NCBI RefSeq assembly: GCF_018343535.1
Contig: NZ_JAGYPF010000005.1
Span: 124,001-188,000, forward strand
From: Neobacillus rhizophilus
GTDB taxonomy: Bacteria > Bacillota > Bacilli > Bacillales > Cytobacillaceae
Direction: 5' to 3'
DNA length: 64,000 nucleotides
In this document: piece after piece, positions 41,624 through 50,757 of the stretch
How positions within the stretch are numbered: position 1 is the stretch's first letter
How the letters are laid out: every line of letters starts with the position of its first letter
Translations under genes and position numbers: made by a program
Notes under the pieces: generated by a model
What the model saw: only the letters and a program-made list of their open reading frames with translations
Told to the model about the DNA's origin: nothing
Databases searched by the model: none

Positions 41624-43333
41624 ATGAATAAAAAAGAAGTGATTCGCCTATTAGAGACAATAGCAATTTATATGGAATTAAAGGGTGAAAATCCTTTTAA
41701 AATTTCAGCTTTTCGGAAGGCGGCCACAGCCCTTGAGACCGATGACCGAAGTTTAACAGAAATAGACGACTTTACAGCACTATCCGGTATTGGCAAAGGG
41801 ACTGCTGCTGTTATCGAAGAATACATAAAGGAAGGCTCATCCACTGTATTAAAGGAACTTAAGGAACAAGTTCCGCCAGGTTTGATTCCCCTTCTCCAAA
41901 TACCAGGTCTTGGAGGCAAAAAAATCTCCAAGCTTTATAAGGAATTGGGGATCACCGATGTAACAAGCTTAAAAGAAGCGTGTGAAGCCGGGAAGGTTCA
42001 GGGGCTAGCGGGTTTTGGAAAGAAAACGGAGGAAAAAATCTTAAGTGCTATCTCTAATGTAGGGACAAGACCTGAGCGGCTGCCCCTCGCTTACATGATA
42101 CCAATCGCGGAATGGATTGAAACAAGCCTTGAAAAATTTTCTGAAATTGAGCGTTTTTCGCGGGCCGGAAGCTTGCGGAGGATGCGGGAAACAATTAAGG
42201 ACCTTGATTTTATCATCGCAACTAATCAGCCGCAAACCGTCCGCGAACAGCTATTGAAATTACCGAATATTAAAGAGGTGATCGGCGCGGGGGATACAAA
42301 GGTATCGGTTACCCTGAAATTTGATTATGATATATCCGTCGATTTCCGCCTGGTGAAGCCTGAAGAATTTGTTACAACACTGCACCATTTTACCGGTTCA
42401 AAGGACCATAATGTGCGGATGAGGCAATTGGCTAAGGAGCGCGGTGAAAAAATAAGCGAATACGGCGTTGAAAACGTAGAAACAGGAGAAATCCTCACCT
42501 TCTCTTCTGAGGAAGAATTTTTCAAGCATTTCGACCTTCCATTTATCCCTCCTGAAGTGAGAGAGGATGGCAGGGAAGTAGATACATTCAAAGCCGATGA
42601 GGAATTAATCGACATTGAAGACATCAAAGGCGACCTGCACATGCATTCGACCTGGAGTGATGGGGCCCATACCATCGGCCAAATGGCGGAAGCCTGCCGA
42701 GCCAGGGGTTATCAATACATGGCTATTACCGACCATTCCCAGTATTTAAAGGTGGCAAATGGATTAACTCGGGAAAGACTGCTGCAGCAAAAAGAAGAAA
42801 TTAAGAAGCTAAATGAAAAATATGATGACTTTTTGATTTTATCAGGTGTGGAAATGGACATTTTACCGGACGGCAGTCTGGATTACGAGGATGACCTGCT
42901 AGCGGAAATGGATTTTGTGATCGCCTCCATCCATTCAGCTTTTTCCCAACCAAAGGAAAAAATCATGGAGCGCCTAAAGAACGCGCTGCAAAATGCCCAT
43001 GTCGATTTAATCGCCCATCCGACCGGCCGGAAAATCGGCCGCCGCGAGGGCTATGAAGTGGATATGGACTTACTGATCCAATTGGCGAAAGAAACAAATA
43101 CAGCATTAGAGTTGAACGCGAATCCAAACCGGCTTGACCTTGCCGCAGAGCATTTACGGAAAGCCCAGGAGGCTGGCGTCAAAATATTAATCAACACCGA
43201 TGCCCATCAATTGGATACATTAAAGCATATGGAAATCGGGGTATCCGCGGCTAAAAAAGGCTGGATTAAAAAATCAACTGTAATTAATGCATTGGATAAA
43301 AAGGACTTGCTTAATTTTCTGCATAATAGATAA
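41624..43333 (+). CDS. polX: DNA polymerase/3'-5' exonuclease PolX
   Basis: PolX (569 aa) is a family X gap-filling repair polymerase with a PHP exonuclease. Helix-hairpin-helix motifs (LSGIGKGTAAVI; IPGLGGKKISKLY), the nucleotidyltransferase region (GSLRRMRETIKDLDFII) and the C-terminal PHP domain (DLHMHSTWSDGAHT, ITDHSQYL, and later His/Asp metal ligands) are intact. ATG 41624 (MNKKEVIRLL) is chosen over 41618 since AGGTGGAG is 9 bases upstream and the length then matches B. subtilis. Confidence 0.95.
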   Translation: MNKKEVIRLLETIAIYMELKGENPFKISAFRKAATALETDDRSLTEIDDFTALSGIGKGTAAVIEEYIKEGSSTVLKELKEQVPPGLIPLLQIPGLGGKKISKLYKELGITDVTSLKEACEAGKVQGLAGFGKKTEEKILSAISNVGTRPERLPLAYMIPIAEWIETSLEKFSEIERFSRAGSLRRMRETIKDLDFIIATNQPQTVREQLLKLPNIKEVIGAGDTKVSVTLKFDYDISVDFRLVKPEEFVTTLHHFTGSKDHNVRMRQLAKERGEKISEYGVENVETGEILTFSSEEEFFKHFDLPFIPPEVREDGREVDTFKADEELIDIEDIKGDLHMHSTWSDGAHTIGQMAEACRARGYQYMAITDHSQYLKVANGLTRERLLQQKEEIKKLNEKYDDFLILSGVEMDILPDGSLDYEDDLLAEMDFVIASIHSAFSQPKEKIMERLKNALQNAHVDLIAHPTGRKIGRREGYEVDMDLLIQLAKETNTALELNANPNRLDLAAEHLRKAQEAGVKILINTDAHQLDTLKHMEIGVSAAKKGWIKKSTVINALDKKDLLNFLHNR

Positions 43334-43351
43334 AAAAGGAGGCTCGCCCTC

Positions 43352-45715
43352 ATGAAAGATAGAGTTTTAAAAGTTTTAGAGTTCACAAAGGTCAGGGAGC
43401 AGCTATTAGAGCACGCTTCCTCCTCGCTTGGAAGAGACAAAATAAAAAATTTGGTGCCGTCGACAGACTATGATGAGGTTGTTAAGCTGCAGGCAGAAAC
43501 AGATGAAGCGGCTACCGTCTTACGTATTAAAGGCAATGTGCCGCTGTCAGGCATTCATGATATCCGGCCGCATATAAAACGCTCTGTGATTGGTGGTGTA
43601 TTGAGTCCGCATGAGTTGGTGCAGATTTCCAGTACGATTCATACAAGCCGCCAAATGAAGCGTTTTTTGGAGGAAATTGCTGAGGAACGGACAGAAATTC
43701 CGATTTTATTAGAACAAGTGGATCAAATCATCCCATTGACAAACCTCGAGCAGGCCATCAAAATGGCCATCGACGAAAGCGGCGAAGTCCTTGATGGCGC
43801 GAGCGAGCTGCTTCGTTCATTAAGACATCAGCTTCGTACCAGTGAAGCTCGGGTCCGTGAGAAATTGGAAAGCATGATTCGCTCATCCAGTGCCCAAAAA
43901 ATGCTGTCGGACGCGATTGTTACCATCCGCAATGACCGCTTTGTCATTCCTGTAAAGCAGGAATATCGCGGGCATTATGGCGGGATTATTCATGATCAAA
44001 GTTCATCGGGGCAGACGCTATTTATCGAACCCCAAGTGATTGTGCAGCTGAACAACCAGCTCCAGGATATCCGAGTGAAAGAGCAGCTGGAGATTGAGCG
44101 GATTTTAATAGAACTTTCCGCAAAGGCAGCAGAATACGAAAGTGAACTTCAGGTCATTGTAAAGATTTTGGCTAATTTGGACTTTGTTTTTGCAAAGGTT
44201 CGCTATGGGCGAAAGATAAAAGCGTCAATGCCGGCGATGAACAATGAGGGCAGAATCTCCTTATATAAGGCAAGACACCCCTTAATTCCTATCGATGAAG
44301 TGGTCGCAAACGATATTATGCTTGGCAAAGACTATTCGACCATTGTCATTACCGGTCCAAATACCGGGGGAAAAACGGTTACCTTAAAAACACTCGGCCT
44401 ATGCACCTTGATGGCACAGGCGGGCCTGCAGGTACCAGCCCTGGATGGTTCTGAGCTGGCTGTGTTCGGGGCTGTCTACGCCGATATTGGTGATGAGCAA
44501 TCGATTGAACAGAGCTTGAGTACATTTTCCTCTCATATGGTGAACATTGTCGACATTTTAGATAGGGTTGATTTCAACAGTCTTGTCCTGTTTGATGAAC
44601 TGGGGGCTGGTACGGACCCGCAGGAAGGGGCTGCATTGGCCATTTCCATTCTAGACGAAGTTCATAATAGAGGAGCGAGGGTAGTAGCCACAACCCACTA
44701 CCCGGAATTAAAAGCATACGGCTATAACCGTGAAGGTGTGTTAAATGCAAGTGTGGAGTTTGATGTAGAAACATTAAGCCCAACCTATAAGCTGCTCTTA
44801 GGCGTCCCTGGCCGGAGCAATGCTTTTGAAATCTCGAAACGACTCGGCCTGAATGAGCGGGTCATTGGGGCCGCACGATCACATGTAAGCGAGGATACAA
44901 ATCAAATTGATAAGATGATTGCCTCTCTTGAAGAAAGCAGACGTCAGGCTGAAAACGACCGTGATGAGGCTCTTGATTATTTAAAGCAGGCTGAAAAGCT
45001 GCACAAAGACTTGCAACAGCAAATGATAGAGTTTTATGAGAAGAAGGACTCGATGCTTGAGAAAGCCGCGGAAAAGGCGGAGGAAATCGTCGTAGAGGCG
45101 AAAAGAGAAGCGGAGCAAGTAATTCGTGAACTACGCAAGATGCGGACCGAAAAGCATGCTGATATCAAAGAACACGAATTAATTGAAGCAAAAAGGCGCC
45201 TAGAAGGCGCGGCACCGGAAATCAAGAAATCGGATAAGCTCATTAATAAGAAAACGAAAAAGTATACATTCACACCAGGGGATGAGGTAAAGGTGCTTAC
45301 GTTTAACCAAAACGGAATTCTGGTGGATAAAGTCTCGGGTGACGAATGGCAGGTTCAGATAGGCATCTTAAAAATGAAGGTAAGAGAAAAGGATTTAGAA
45401 TATATCGGTGCCTCTCAAACAAAACAAACGGAAATGAAGCCGCTGGCGATTGTAAGAGGGCGAGATTCCAATGTGAAGCTTGAACTGGACCTAAGGGGAG
45501 AACGGTATGAGGATGCTCTCTTAAAAGTGGAAAAATATATTGATGATGCCCTGCTGGCAAATTATCCGCGTGTTTCCATAATCCATGGAAAAGGAACAGG
45601 TGCATTAAGACAAGGAGTTCAGGAGTATTTGCGGAACCATCGCTCCGTCAAGAAAATCCGCTTTGGAGAAGCCGGTGAAGGCGGTTCAGGTGTCACCGTC
45701 GTTGAATTTAAATAA
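43352..45715 (+). CDS. mutS2: Endonuclease MutS2
   Basis: MutS2 (787 aa) is a MutS-like ATPase that acts on branched DNA and, in B. subtilis, on collided ribosomes. Core and clamp helices lead to the ATPase with Walker A GPNTGGKTVTLKT, then a long coiled coil (about 515-620), a KOW-like stretch, and a C-terminal Smr nuclease domain (LDLRGERYEDAL, HGKGTGALR). No N-terminal mismatch-recognition domain, as expected. AAAGGAGG precedes the ATG, 19 bases after polX. Confidence 0.96.
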   Translation: MKDRVLKVLEFTKVREQLLEHASSSLGRDKIKNLVPSTDYDEVVKLQAETDEAATVLRIKGNVPLSGIHDIRPHIKRSVIGGVLSPHELVQISSTIHTSRQMKRFLEEIAEERTEIPILLEQVDQIIPLTNLEQAIKMAIDESGEVLDGASELLRSLRHQLRTSEARVREKLESMIRSSSAQKMLSDAIVTIRNDRFVIPVKQEYRGHYGGIIHDQSSSGQTLFIEPQVIVQLNNQLQDIRVKEQLEIERILIELSAKAAEYESELQVIVKILANLDFVFAKVRYGRKIKASMPAMNNEGRISLYKARHPLIPIDEVVANDIMLGKDYSTIVITGPNTGGKTVTLKTLGLCTLMAQAGLQVPALDGSELAVFGAVYADIGDEQSIEQSLSTFSSHMVNIVDILDRVDFNSLVLFDELGAGTDPQEGAALAISILDEVHNRGARVVATTHYPELKAYGYNREGVLNASVEFDVETLSPTYKLLLGVPGRSNAFEISKRLGLNERVIGAARSHVSEDTNQIDKMIASLEESRRQAENDRDEALDYLKQAEKLHKDLQQQMIEFYEKKDSMLEKAAEKAEEIVVEAKREAEQVIRELRKMRTEKHADIKEHELIEAKRRLEGAAPEIKKSDKLINKKTKKYTFTPGDEVKVLTFNQNGILVDKVSGDEWQVQIGILKMKVREKDLEYIGASQTKQTEMKPLAIVRGRDSNVKLELDLRGERYEDALLKVEKYIDDALLANYPRVSIIHGKGTGALRQGVQEYLRNHRSVKKIRFGEAGEGGSGVTVVEFK

Positions 45716-45796
45716 AACTCGCCGATTGACAAGTCCGTTAGGATGAAGGCAGAGGAGTAGTTGAATTTATGCGTTCGGAATTTGAACAAATTCCGA
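45716..45796 (+). repeat. Repeat family B, copy 2 (module plus hairpin)
   Basis: The 60-base module (45716-45775) begins AACTCGCCGATTGACAAGTC directly at the mutS2 stop and ends GTAGTTGAATTTATGCGTT. It is followed by a perfect 10-base-pair palindrome TCGGAATTTG-AA-CAAATTCCGA region (45775-45796). The hairpin sequence is unrelated to the one in copy 1. Confidence 0.85.
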
Positions 45797-45827
45797 TTAG
45801 CAAAATAGATTCAGGGGAGAGTAGGCA

Positions 45828-46235
45828 ATGGACCAGTTCTGGGAAAACGAATATATTCAAATAGCGGCCTATTACAGTGTTGTCATTTTATGTATGATTG
45901 TATTTTTAGCTGTTTTCGAAATGGTTACGAAATACAAAAATTGGGAGGAAATAAAGAAGGGAAATTTGGCTGTGGCAATGGCAACCGGCGGTAAAATTTT
46001 TGGCGTTGCCAATATTTTTAGGCATACCATTGAAGACCACAGTTCATTGCTTTCCATGATTGGCTGGGGCATATACGGCTTTGTACTACTACTGGCCGGT
46101 TACTTTATCTTTGAATTTTTAACTCCAAAGTTTAAAATTGATGAAGAAATTCAAAATGATAATCGGGCTGTAGGCTTGATTTCGATGATTATTTCCATTG
46201 GGCTATCCTATGTCATCGGGGCAGGAATATCATAA
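45828..46235 (+). CDS. yshE: DUF350 family membrane protein (YshE)
   Basis: A 135-aa protein with four predicted membrane segments (about 12-32, 50-65, 78-100, 112-134) and the DUF350 pattern NLAVAMATGGKIFG repeated in a shorter form near RAVGLISM. Function unknown. GGGGAGAG precedes the ATG. It follows mutS2 as in B. subtilis. Confidence 0.88.
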   Translation: MDQFWENEYIQIAAYYSVVILCMIVFLAVFEMVTKYKNWEEIKKGNLAVAMATGGKIFGVANIFRHTIEDHSSLLSMIGWGIYGFVLLLAGYFIFEFLTPKFKIDEEIQNDNRAVGLISMIISIGLSYVIGAGIS

Positions 46236-46248
46236 GGGGAGAGAGTTT

Positions 46249-46326
46249 GTGGAAACATTAGCAAAAGTACTAATAGGATTATGCGGACTATTCGTGGTGC
46301 TGGGCGTTATCTATCTCTTATTTTAA
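46249..46326 (+). CDS. Candidate 25-aa single-pass membrane peptide
   Basis: GTG at 46249, 8 bases after AAGGGGAGAG, opens a 25-codon frame reading METLAKVLIGLCGLF then VVLGVIYLLF, a nearly complete membrane helix. It lies 13 bases after yshE and just before a strong terminator, so it would be the last gene of the mutS2-yshE unit. I know of no family for it. Confidence 0.5.
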   Translation: METLAKVLIGLCGLFVVLGVIYLLF

Positions 46327-46333
46327 ATTATGG

Positions 46334-46374
46334 AAAATCACCGTGTGAAATTATTGCACGGTGATTTTTTTATT
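46334..46374 (+). terminator. Terminator after yshE unit
   Basis: AAAATCACCGTG/CACGGTGATTTT perfect 12-base stem and a T-rich tail. Confidence 0.92.
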
Positions 46375-46495
46375 TTATAAACATAATGATTACGAAAAAA
46401 ATCATGAATTTCAAACGTGAATAGACTAGATAAACTATTGCTTATATAGTTGATAGACAAAAGGTTGTAATTATTTCAAGATATGGAAATGGAAA

Positions 46496-46524
46496 TTGTT
46501 TATTGAGAAAATTTGTTCTATAAT
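46496..46524 (+). promoter_or_regulatory. lcfA promoter
   Basis: TTGTTT (46496-46501), 17-base spacer, TATAAT (46519-46524), about 50 bases before lcfA. No TGAATGA-type FadR palindrome is visible nearby. Confidence 0.65.
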
Positions 46525-46575
46525 AGGTTTAGATGTTGGAATTTTCATAATTTAATAAACATAAGGGGGCTTATT

Positions 46576-48282
46576 ATGTCGGAGTTAAAACCGTGGTTGA
46601 AAAATTATCCTAAAGAAGTACCTGCCACACTGGAATACTCCACAGAACCAGTACACAAATACTTGGAAGTAACAGTCAAGAAGTTTCCGGATAAAGTGGC
46701 ACTCCACTTTATGGGGAAGGAGCTTACCTTTAAACAGCTCTATGAAGATGCCCAAAGCTTTGCCGGCTATCTGCAGGCGAATCTTGGAGTTCAAAAGGGT
46801 GACCGCGTTGCAATTATGCTTCCGAATAGCCCGCAAAATGTTATCTGCTTCTTCGGAATTCTGATCGCCGGCGGGGTAGTCGTGGAAACAAATCCATTAT
46901 ACACAGAACGAGAGCTTGAACACCAAATGAATGATTCTGGCGCAAAGGTCATTGTCACAATGGATATCCTTTACCCGCGCGTCGCAAAAGTAATGCCACG
47001 CACTGATTTAAAACACATCATTGTTACCGCTATCAAAGACTTCCTCCCATTTCCTAAAAACTTAGTTTACCCTTACATCCAGAAAAAACAATACGGAATT
47101 GTTGTAAATGTAAAACATGAGGGCAGCACCCATTTGCTGACAGAGGTTTTAAAACAAAAGAAGAAAAAATTAATGGAATATGACATCAATATTGATGAAG
47201 ATATTGCCTTGCTTCAATATACCGGTGGAACGACCGGTGTGGCGAAAGGTGTCATGCTAACCCATAAAAATGTGAATGCCAATACCACGATGAACCAGGC
47301 CTGGGTCTTTAAAGCCCAGCCAGCAAAAGAAGTCATCTTGGGAATATTGCCGTTCTTCCATGTCTTTGGCTTAACCACGGTTATGATTTTGTCCGTAAAG
47401 ATGGCCGCTAAATTGATTTTAATGCCTAAATTTGATGCGCTTGAGACGTTGAAAGCGATACAAAAACACCGAGTAACGCTTTTTCCGGGAGCACCAACTA
47501 TTTTTATCGGCCTGTTAAAACATCCAGATTTGAAAAAATATGATTTATCATCAATTGAGGCATGTATCAGCGGCTCGGCTCCGCTTCCGCATGAAGTTCA
47601 GGAAAAATTCGAGGCAATTACAGGCGGGAAACTTGTCGAGGGCTATGGTCTTTCAGAAGCATCACCAGTTACTCACTCCAACTTCTTATGGGGGGCAGTA
47701 AGAGTTAAGGGCAGCATCGGCGTACCGTATCCTGATACGGATTCCAAAATTGTATCTTCTGAAACGGAAGAAGAGATGCCTGCTGGAGAAATTGGCGAAC
47801 TCATCATTAAAGGCCCGCAGGTAATGAAGGGCTACTGGAACCGGCCTGAGGAGACAGCGCAAACAATAAAAGACGGCTGGCTGCATACAGGTGATCTGGG
47901 ATACATGGATGAAAACGGTTATTTTTATGTGGTTGACCGGAAGAAAGACTTGATTATCGCAGGCGGATTTAATATTTATCCGCGTGAAATAGAAGAAGTT
48001 TTATATCAACATCCCGATGTGGTCGAAGCTGTCGTCGCGGGTGTGCCTGACCCTTATCGGGGTGAAACGGTTAAGGCGTACATTGTTTTAAAAGAGGGCG
48101 TAACGGTTACTGCAGAGGAAATGAACAAGTATGCCAGAAAATTCCTTACTGCTTATAAAGTGCCAAGACTATACGAATTCAGAAGTGAACTTCCGAAAAC
48201 CGCTGTAGGGAAAATTTTAAGAAGAATGCTTGTAGACGAAGAAATTAAAAAATTAGAAGAAGAGGCTAAAAAGCACGCGTAA
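46576..48282 (+). CDS. lcfA: Long-chain fatty acid-CoA ligase
   Basis: LcfA (568 aa) activates fatty acids to acyl-CoA with ATP, the entry of beta-oxidation. The AMP-binding signature QYTGGTTGVAKGVMLTH, EGYGLSEASPV, the TGDLGYMDENGYFYVVDRKKD region and the C-terminal catalytic Lys in PKTAVGKILRR are all present. ATG 46576 with AAGGGGG 7 bases upstream is the start. First gene of lcfA-fadR-fadB-etfB-etfA, an order shared with B. subtilis. Confidence 0.96.
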   Translation: MSELKPWLKNYPKEVPATLEYSTEPVHKYLEVTVKKFPDKVALHFMGKELTFKQLYEDAQSFAGYLQANLGVQKGDRVAIMLPNSPQNVICFFGILIAGGVVVETNPLYTERELEHQMNDSGAKVIVTMDILYPRVAKVMPRTDLKHIIVTAIKDFLPFPKNLVYPYIQKKQYGIVVNVKHEGSTHLLTEVLKQKKKKLMEYDINIDEDIALLQYTGGTTGVAKGVMLTHKNVNANTTMNQAWVFKAQPAKEVILGILPFFHVFGLTTVMILSVKMAAKLILMPKFDALETLKAIQKHRVTLFPGAPTIFIGLLKHPDLKKYDLSSIEACISGSAPLPHEVQEKFEAITGGKLVEGYGLSEASPVTHSNFLWGAVRVKGSIGVPYPDTDSKIVSSETEEEMPAGEIGELIIKGPQVMKGYWNRPEETAQTIKDGWLHTGDLGYMDENGYFYVVDRKKDLIIAGGFNIYPREIEEVLYQHPDVVEAVVAGVPDPYRGETVKAYIVLKEGVTVTAEEMNKYARKFLTAYKVPRLYEFRSELPKTAVGKILRRMLVDEEIKKLEEEAKKHA

Positions 48283-48333
48283 CTTGTCAAATATTAATTT
48301 TTAAAATATTATGAAGAAAATAGCTTGTCTTTC

Positions 48334-48388
48334 TTGACAGAAAGATATATAAAAACTATTATAAAAATATGAATGATGATTCATTCAT
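48334..48388 (+). promoter_or_regulatory. fadR promoter and FadR operator
   Basis: TTGACA (48334-48339), 17-base spacer, TATTAT (48357-48362), then TGAATGATGATTCATTCA (48371-48388) at the expected RNA start. The 18-mer has perfect 7-base arms and fits the B. subtilis FadR box TGAATGAMTANTCATTCA at all but one position. It should give acyl-CoA-relieved repression of fadR and the genes after it. Confidence 0.85.
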
Positions 48389-48446
48389 ATTTTTTCCTTT
48401 TAATTTTGATTGGTTTGTAAATTTTTCTTCAAAGGGGGGAATGTAT

Positions 48447-49031
48447 ATGAAAAAAATGAAGCCAAAATATATGCAAATTATCGATGCTGCGGTAGTTGTG
48501 ATCGCTGAAAACGGTTATCACCAAGCTCAGGTTTCCAAGATTGCTAAACAGGCTGGAGTGGCTGACGGCACGATTTATTTGTATTTTAAAAACAAAGAAG
48601 ACATCCTTATCTCACTCTTTGAAGAAAAAATGGGAAGCTTCATAGAAAAAATAGATGAAGAAATTGCAGGAAAAGAGACGGCGGCAGAGAAGTTATTAGT
48701 GTTGGTTGAAACTCATTTTCAGCTTCTTTCAGAAGACTATCGATATGCAGTCGTCACACAGTTGGAATTGCGCCAATCCAACAAGGAGCTGCGCATGAGA
48801 ATAAATAATGTTCTAAAAGGCTATCTGCAGGTGATTGATAAGATTATAATGGAAGGTAAAGAAACTGGTGAGTTTTCTGACGACCTCGATGTTCGGCTTG
48901 CCCGTCAAATGGTCTTTGGTACCATTGATGAGATTGTCACATCCTGGGTTTTAAAAGAGGAAAAATTTAACTTGGCAGCGCTCGCACCTAAAGTCCATCG
49001 TCTATTAATCAACGGGTTTGCAGGCTGCTAG
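48447..49031 (+). CDS. fadR: Fatty acid degradation repressor FadR (TetR family)
   Basis: FadR (194 aa) represses fatty acid degradation genes and is released by long-chain acyl-CoA. The TetR helix-turn-helix is clear (IIDAAVVVIAENGYHQAQV, GVADGTIYLYFKNKEDI), and the C-terminal ligand domain matches B. subtilis FadR in length. ATG 48447 has AAAGGGGGG 7 bases upstream; ATG 48441 is too close to the site. An operator precedes the gene, indicating autoregulation. Confidence 0.94.
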   Translation: MKKMKPKYMQIIDAAVVVIAENGYHQAQVSKIAKQAGVADGTIYLYFKNKEDILISLFEEKMGSFIEKIDEEIAGKETAAEKLLVLVETHFQLLSEDYRYAVVTQLELRQSNKELRMRINNVLKGYLQVIDKIIMEGKETGEFSDDLDVRLARQMVFGTIDEIVTSWVLKEEKFNLAALAPKVHRLLINGFAGC

Positions 49032-49055
49032 ATCACAAATTAGGGGAGGGATACT

Positions 49056-49829
49056 ATGGAATATTTAAAATGGTCAGTGGAGGACTCCATCGCAACCATT
49101 ACGTTGCAGCGTCCTCCAGCAAATGCGCTTTCATCAGGCCTTTTACGGGAATTATCCGCAGTGTTAGATGAAATTGAACCAAGCCGCGAGATTAGAGTAG
49201 TAGTTATCCATGGTGATGGCCGCTTTTTCTCGGCAGGTGCCGATATTAAAGAATTTACGACAGTAAGTTCTTCAGAAGGTTTTTCAAACCTTGGCAAATT
49301 TGGCCAAGATTTGTTTGACCGGATGGAGAAATTTCCAAAACCTATTATTGCCGCTATTCACGGTGCAGCACTAGGTGGCGGGCTGGAACTGGCAATGGCA
49401 TGCCATATCCGTCTTGTCAGCGAAACTGCGAAACTAGGGCTTCCTGAACTGCAGCTTGGTATCATTCCAGGCTTTGCTGGTACCCAGCGTCTGCCAAAAT
49501 ATGTTGGAACCGCTAGAGCGGCGGAGATGATGTTAACATCCGAGCCAATCACTGGATTGGAAGCGGTTCAATATGGACTGGCTAACCATGCTTATCCGGA
49601 AAATGAAGTCTTGGAACAAGCTTATAAACTGGCTGGAAAAATTGCCAAGAAGAGCCCTGGCTCTGTCAAAGCCGCTATTGAACTGTTAAACTATTCAAAA
49701 ACGAAAGAATTTTATGAAGGTGTAAAGCGGGAATCAGAACTATTTGGTGAAGTATTTGTTTCTAAAGATGCCAAAGAAGGCATTCAAGCCTTTATTGAAA
49801 AAAGAGAACCTCATTTTAAAGGTGAATAA
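49056..49829 (+). CDS. fadB: Enoyl-CoA hydratase
   Basis: FadB (257 aa) hydrates trans-2-enoyl-CoA in beta-oxidation. Crotonase-fold signatures include the first oxyanion loop FSAGADIKEF and the second AAIHGAALGGGLELAMACHIR with PELQLGIIPGFAGTQRLP, which carries the catalytic Glu. AGGGGAGGG precedes the ATG. Co-transcribed with fadR (24-base gap); a hairpin follows. Confidence 0.93.
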   Translation: MEYLKWSVEDSIATITLQRPPANALSSGLLRELSAVLDEIEPSREIRVVVIHGDGRFFSAGADIKEFTTVSSSEGFSNLGKFGQDLFDRMEKFPKPIIAAIHGAALGGGLELAMACHIRLVSETAKLGLPELQLGIIPGFAGTQRLPKYVGTARAAEMMLTSEPITGLEAVQYGLANHAYPENEVLEQAYKLAGKIAKKSPGSVKAAIELLNYSKTKEFYEGVKRESELFGEVFVSKDAKEGIQAFIEKREPHFKGE

Positions 49830-49832
49830 ACT

Positions 49833-49882
49833 TTCCTAGTCCTCCGAGCGAGTGCTCGCTAGGAAGCTTATTATATTTTTTT
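49833..49882 (+). terminator. Hairpin between fadB and etfB
   Basis: Outer arms CTTTCCTAG...CTAGGAAG and inner AGCGAG/CTCGCT, then a T-rich stretch. It may partly separate etfBA from the fad genes. Confidence 0.65.
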
Positions 49883-49902
49883 ATAAAAAATTTTCTCAAT
49901 CT

Positions 49903-49925
49903 TTCAAACTAAACAAATGTTTGAA
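49903..49925. promoter_or_regulatory. Inverted repeat before etfB
   Basis: TTCAAAC (49903-49909) and GTTTGAA (49919-49925), 9 bases apart, end just before the etfB ribosome binding site AGGAGGG. It could be an operator or an RNA hairpin; no known regulator consensus fits. Confidence 0.35.
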
Positions 49926-49942
49926 TATTTAGGAGGGTAACC

Positions 49943-50716
49943 ATGAACATTTTTGTGTTAATGAAAAGAACCTTTGATACAGAGGAAAAGATTGCGATTT
50001 CCGGCGGCAAAATCAATGAAGATGGTGCTGAATTCATCATTAACCCTTATGATGAATACGCCATCGAAGAAGCGATTCAGGTCCGTGATGCAAACGGTGG
50101 CGAAGTAACCGTTATTTCTGTCGGCAACGAAGAAGCTGAAAAGCAATTGCGTACTGCGCTTGCCATGGGTGCAGATAAGGCTGTTCTCATCAATACTGAA
50201 GATGACGTTGAAAATGGCGACCAATTTACAACTGCCAAAATTCTTGCTGAATACTTAAAAGATAAAAATGCTGACTTAATCCTTGGCGGAAACGTAGCGA
50301 TTGATGGCGGTTCAGGCCAGGTTGGACCACGTGTTGCTGAACTTCTAAACATTCCTTATGTTACCACGATTACAAAGCTTGAAATCGATGGAACTAAGGC
50401 AACTGTTACTCGTGACGTTGAAGGGGATTCTGAAGTAATCGAAACAAGCCTTCCACTTTTAGTAACTGCTCAGCAAGGCTTGAACGAGCCGCGCTATCCA
50501 TCATTGCCAGGGATCATGAAGGCAAAGAAAAAGCCTCTTGATGAGCTGGAATTAGATGATCTCGATCTAGAAGAAGAAGATGTTGAAGCAAAAACAAAAA
50601 CAATTGAAATTTACCTGCCGCCAAAGAAAGAAGCAGGCAAGGTTTTATCTGGCGATTTAGCCGACCAAGTAAAAGAACTTGTTCAACTGCTCCACACTGA
50701 AGCAAAAGTAGTCTAA
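49943..50716 (+). CDS. etfB: Electron transfer flavoprotein beta subunit
   Basis: EtfB (257 aa) binds AMP and pairs with EtfA to accept electrons from acyl-CoA dehydrogenases and pass them toward the quinone pool. The start MNIFVLMKRTFDTEEKI, the DADLILGG-type strand and the family signature VTAQQGLNEPRYPSLPGIMKAKKKP are present. AGGAGGG precedes the ATG. etfA follows after 41 bases. Confidence 0.95.
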   Translation: MNIFVLMKRTFDTEEKIAISGGKINEDGAEFIINPYDEYAIEEAIQVRDANGGEVTVISVGNEEAEKQLRTALAMGADKAVLINTEDDVENGDQFTTAKILAEYLKDKNADLILGGNVAIDGGSGQVGPRVAELLNIPYVTTITKLEIDGTKATVTRDVEGDSEVIETSLPLLVTAQQGLNEPRYPSLPGIMKAKKKPLDELELDDLDLEEEDVEAKTKTIEIYLPPKKEAGKVLSGDLADQVKELVQLLHTEAKVV

Positions 50717-50757
50717 TCGGTTTATCATAAAAATTGATTTGCAGGAGGTAAACACTA

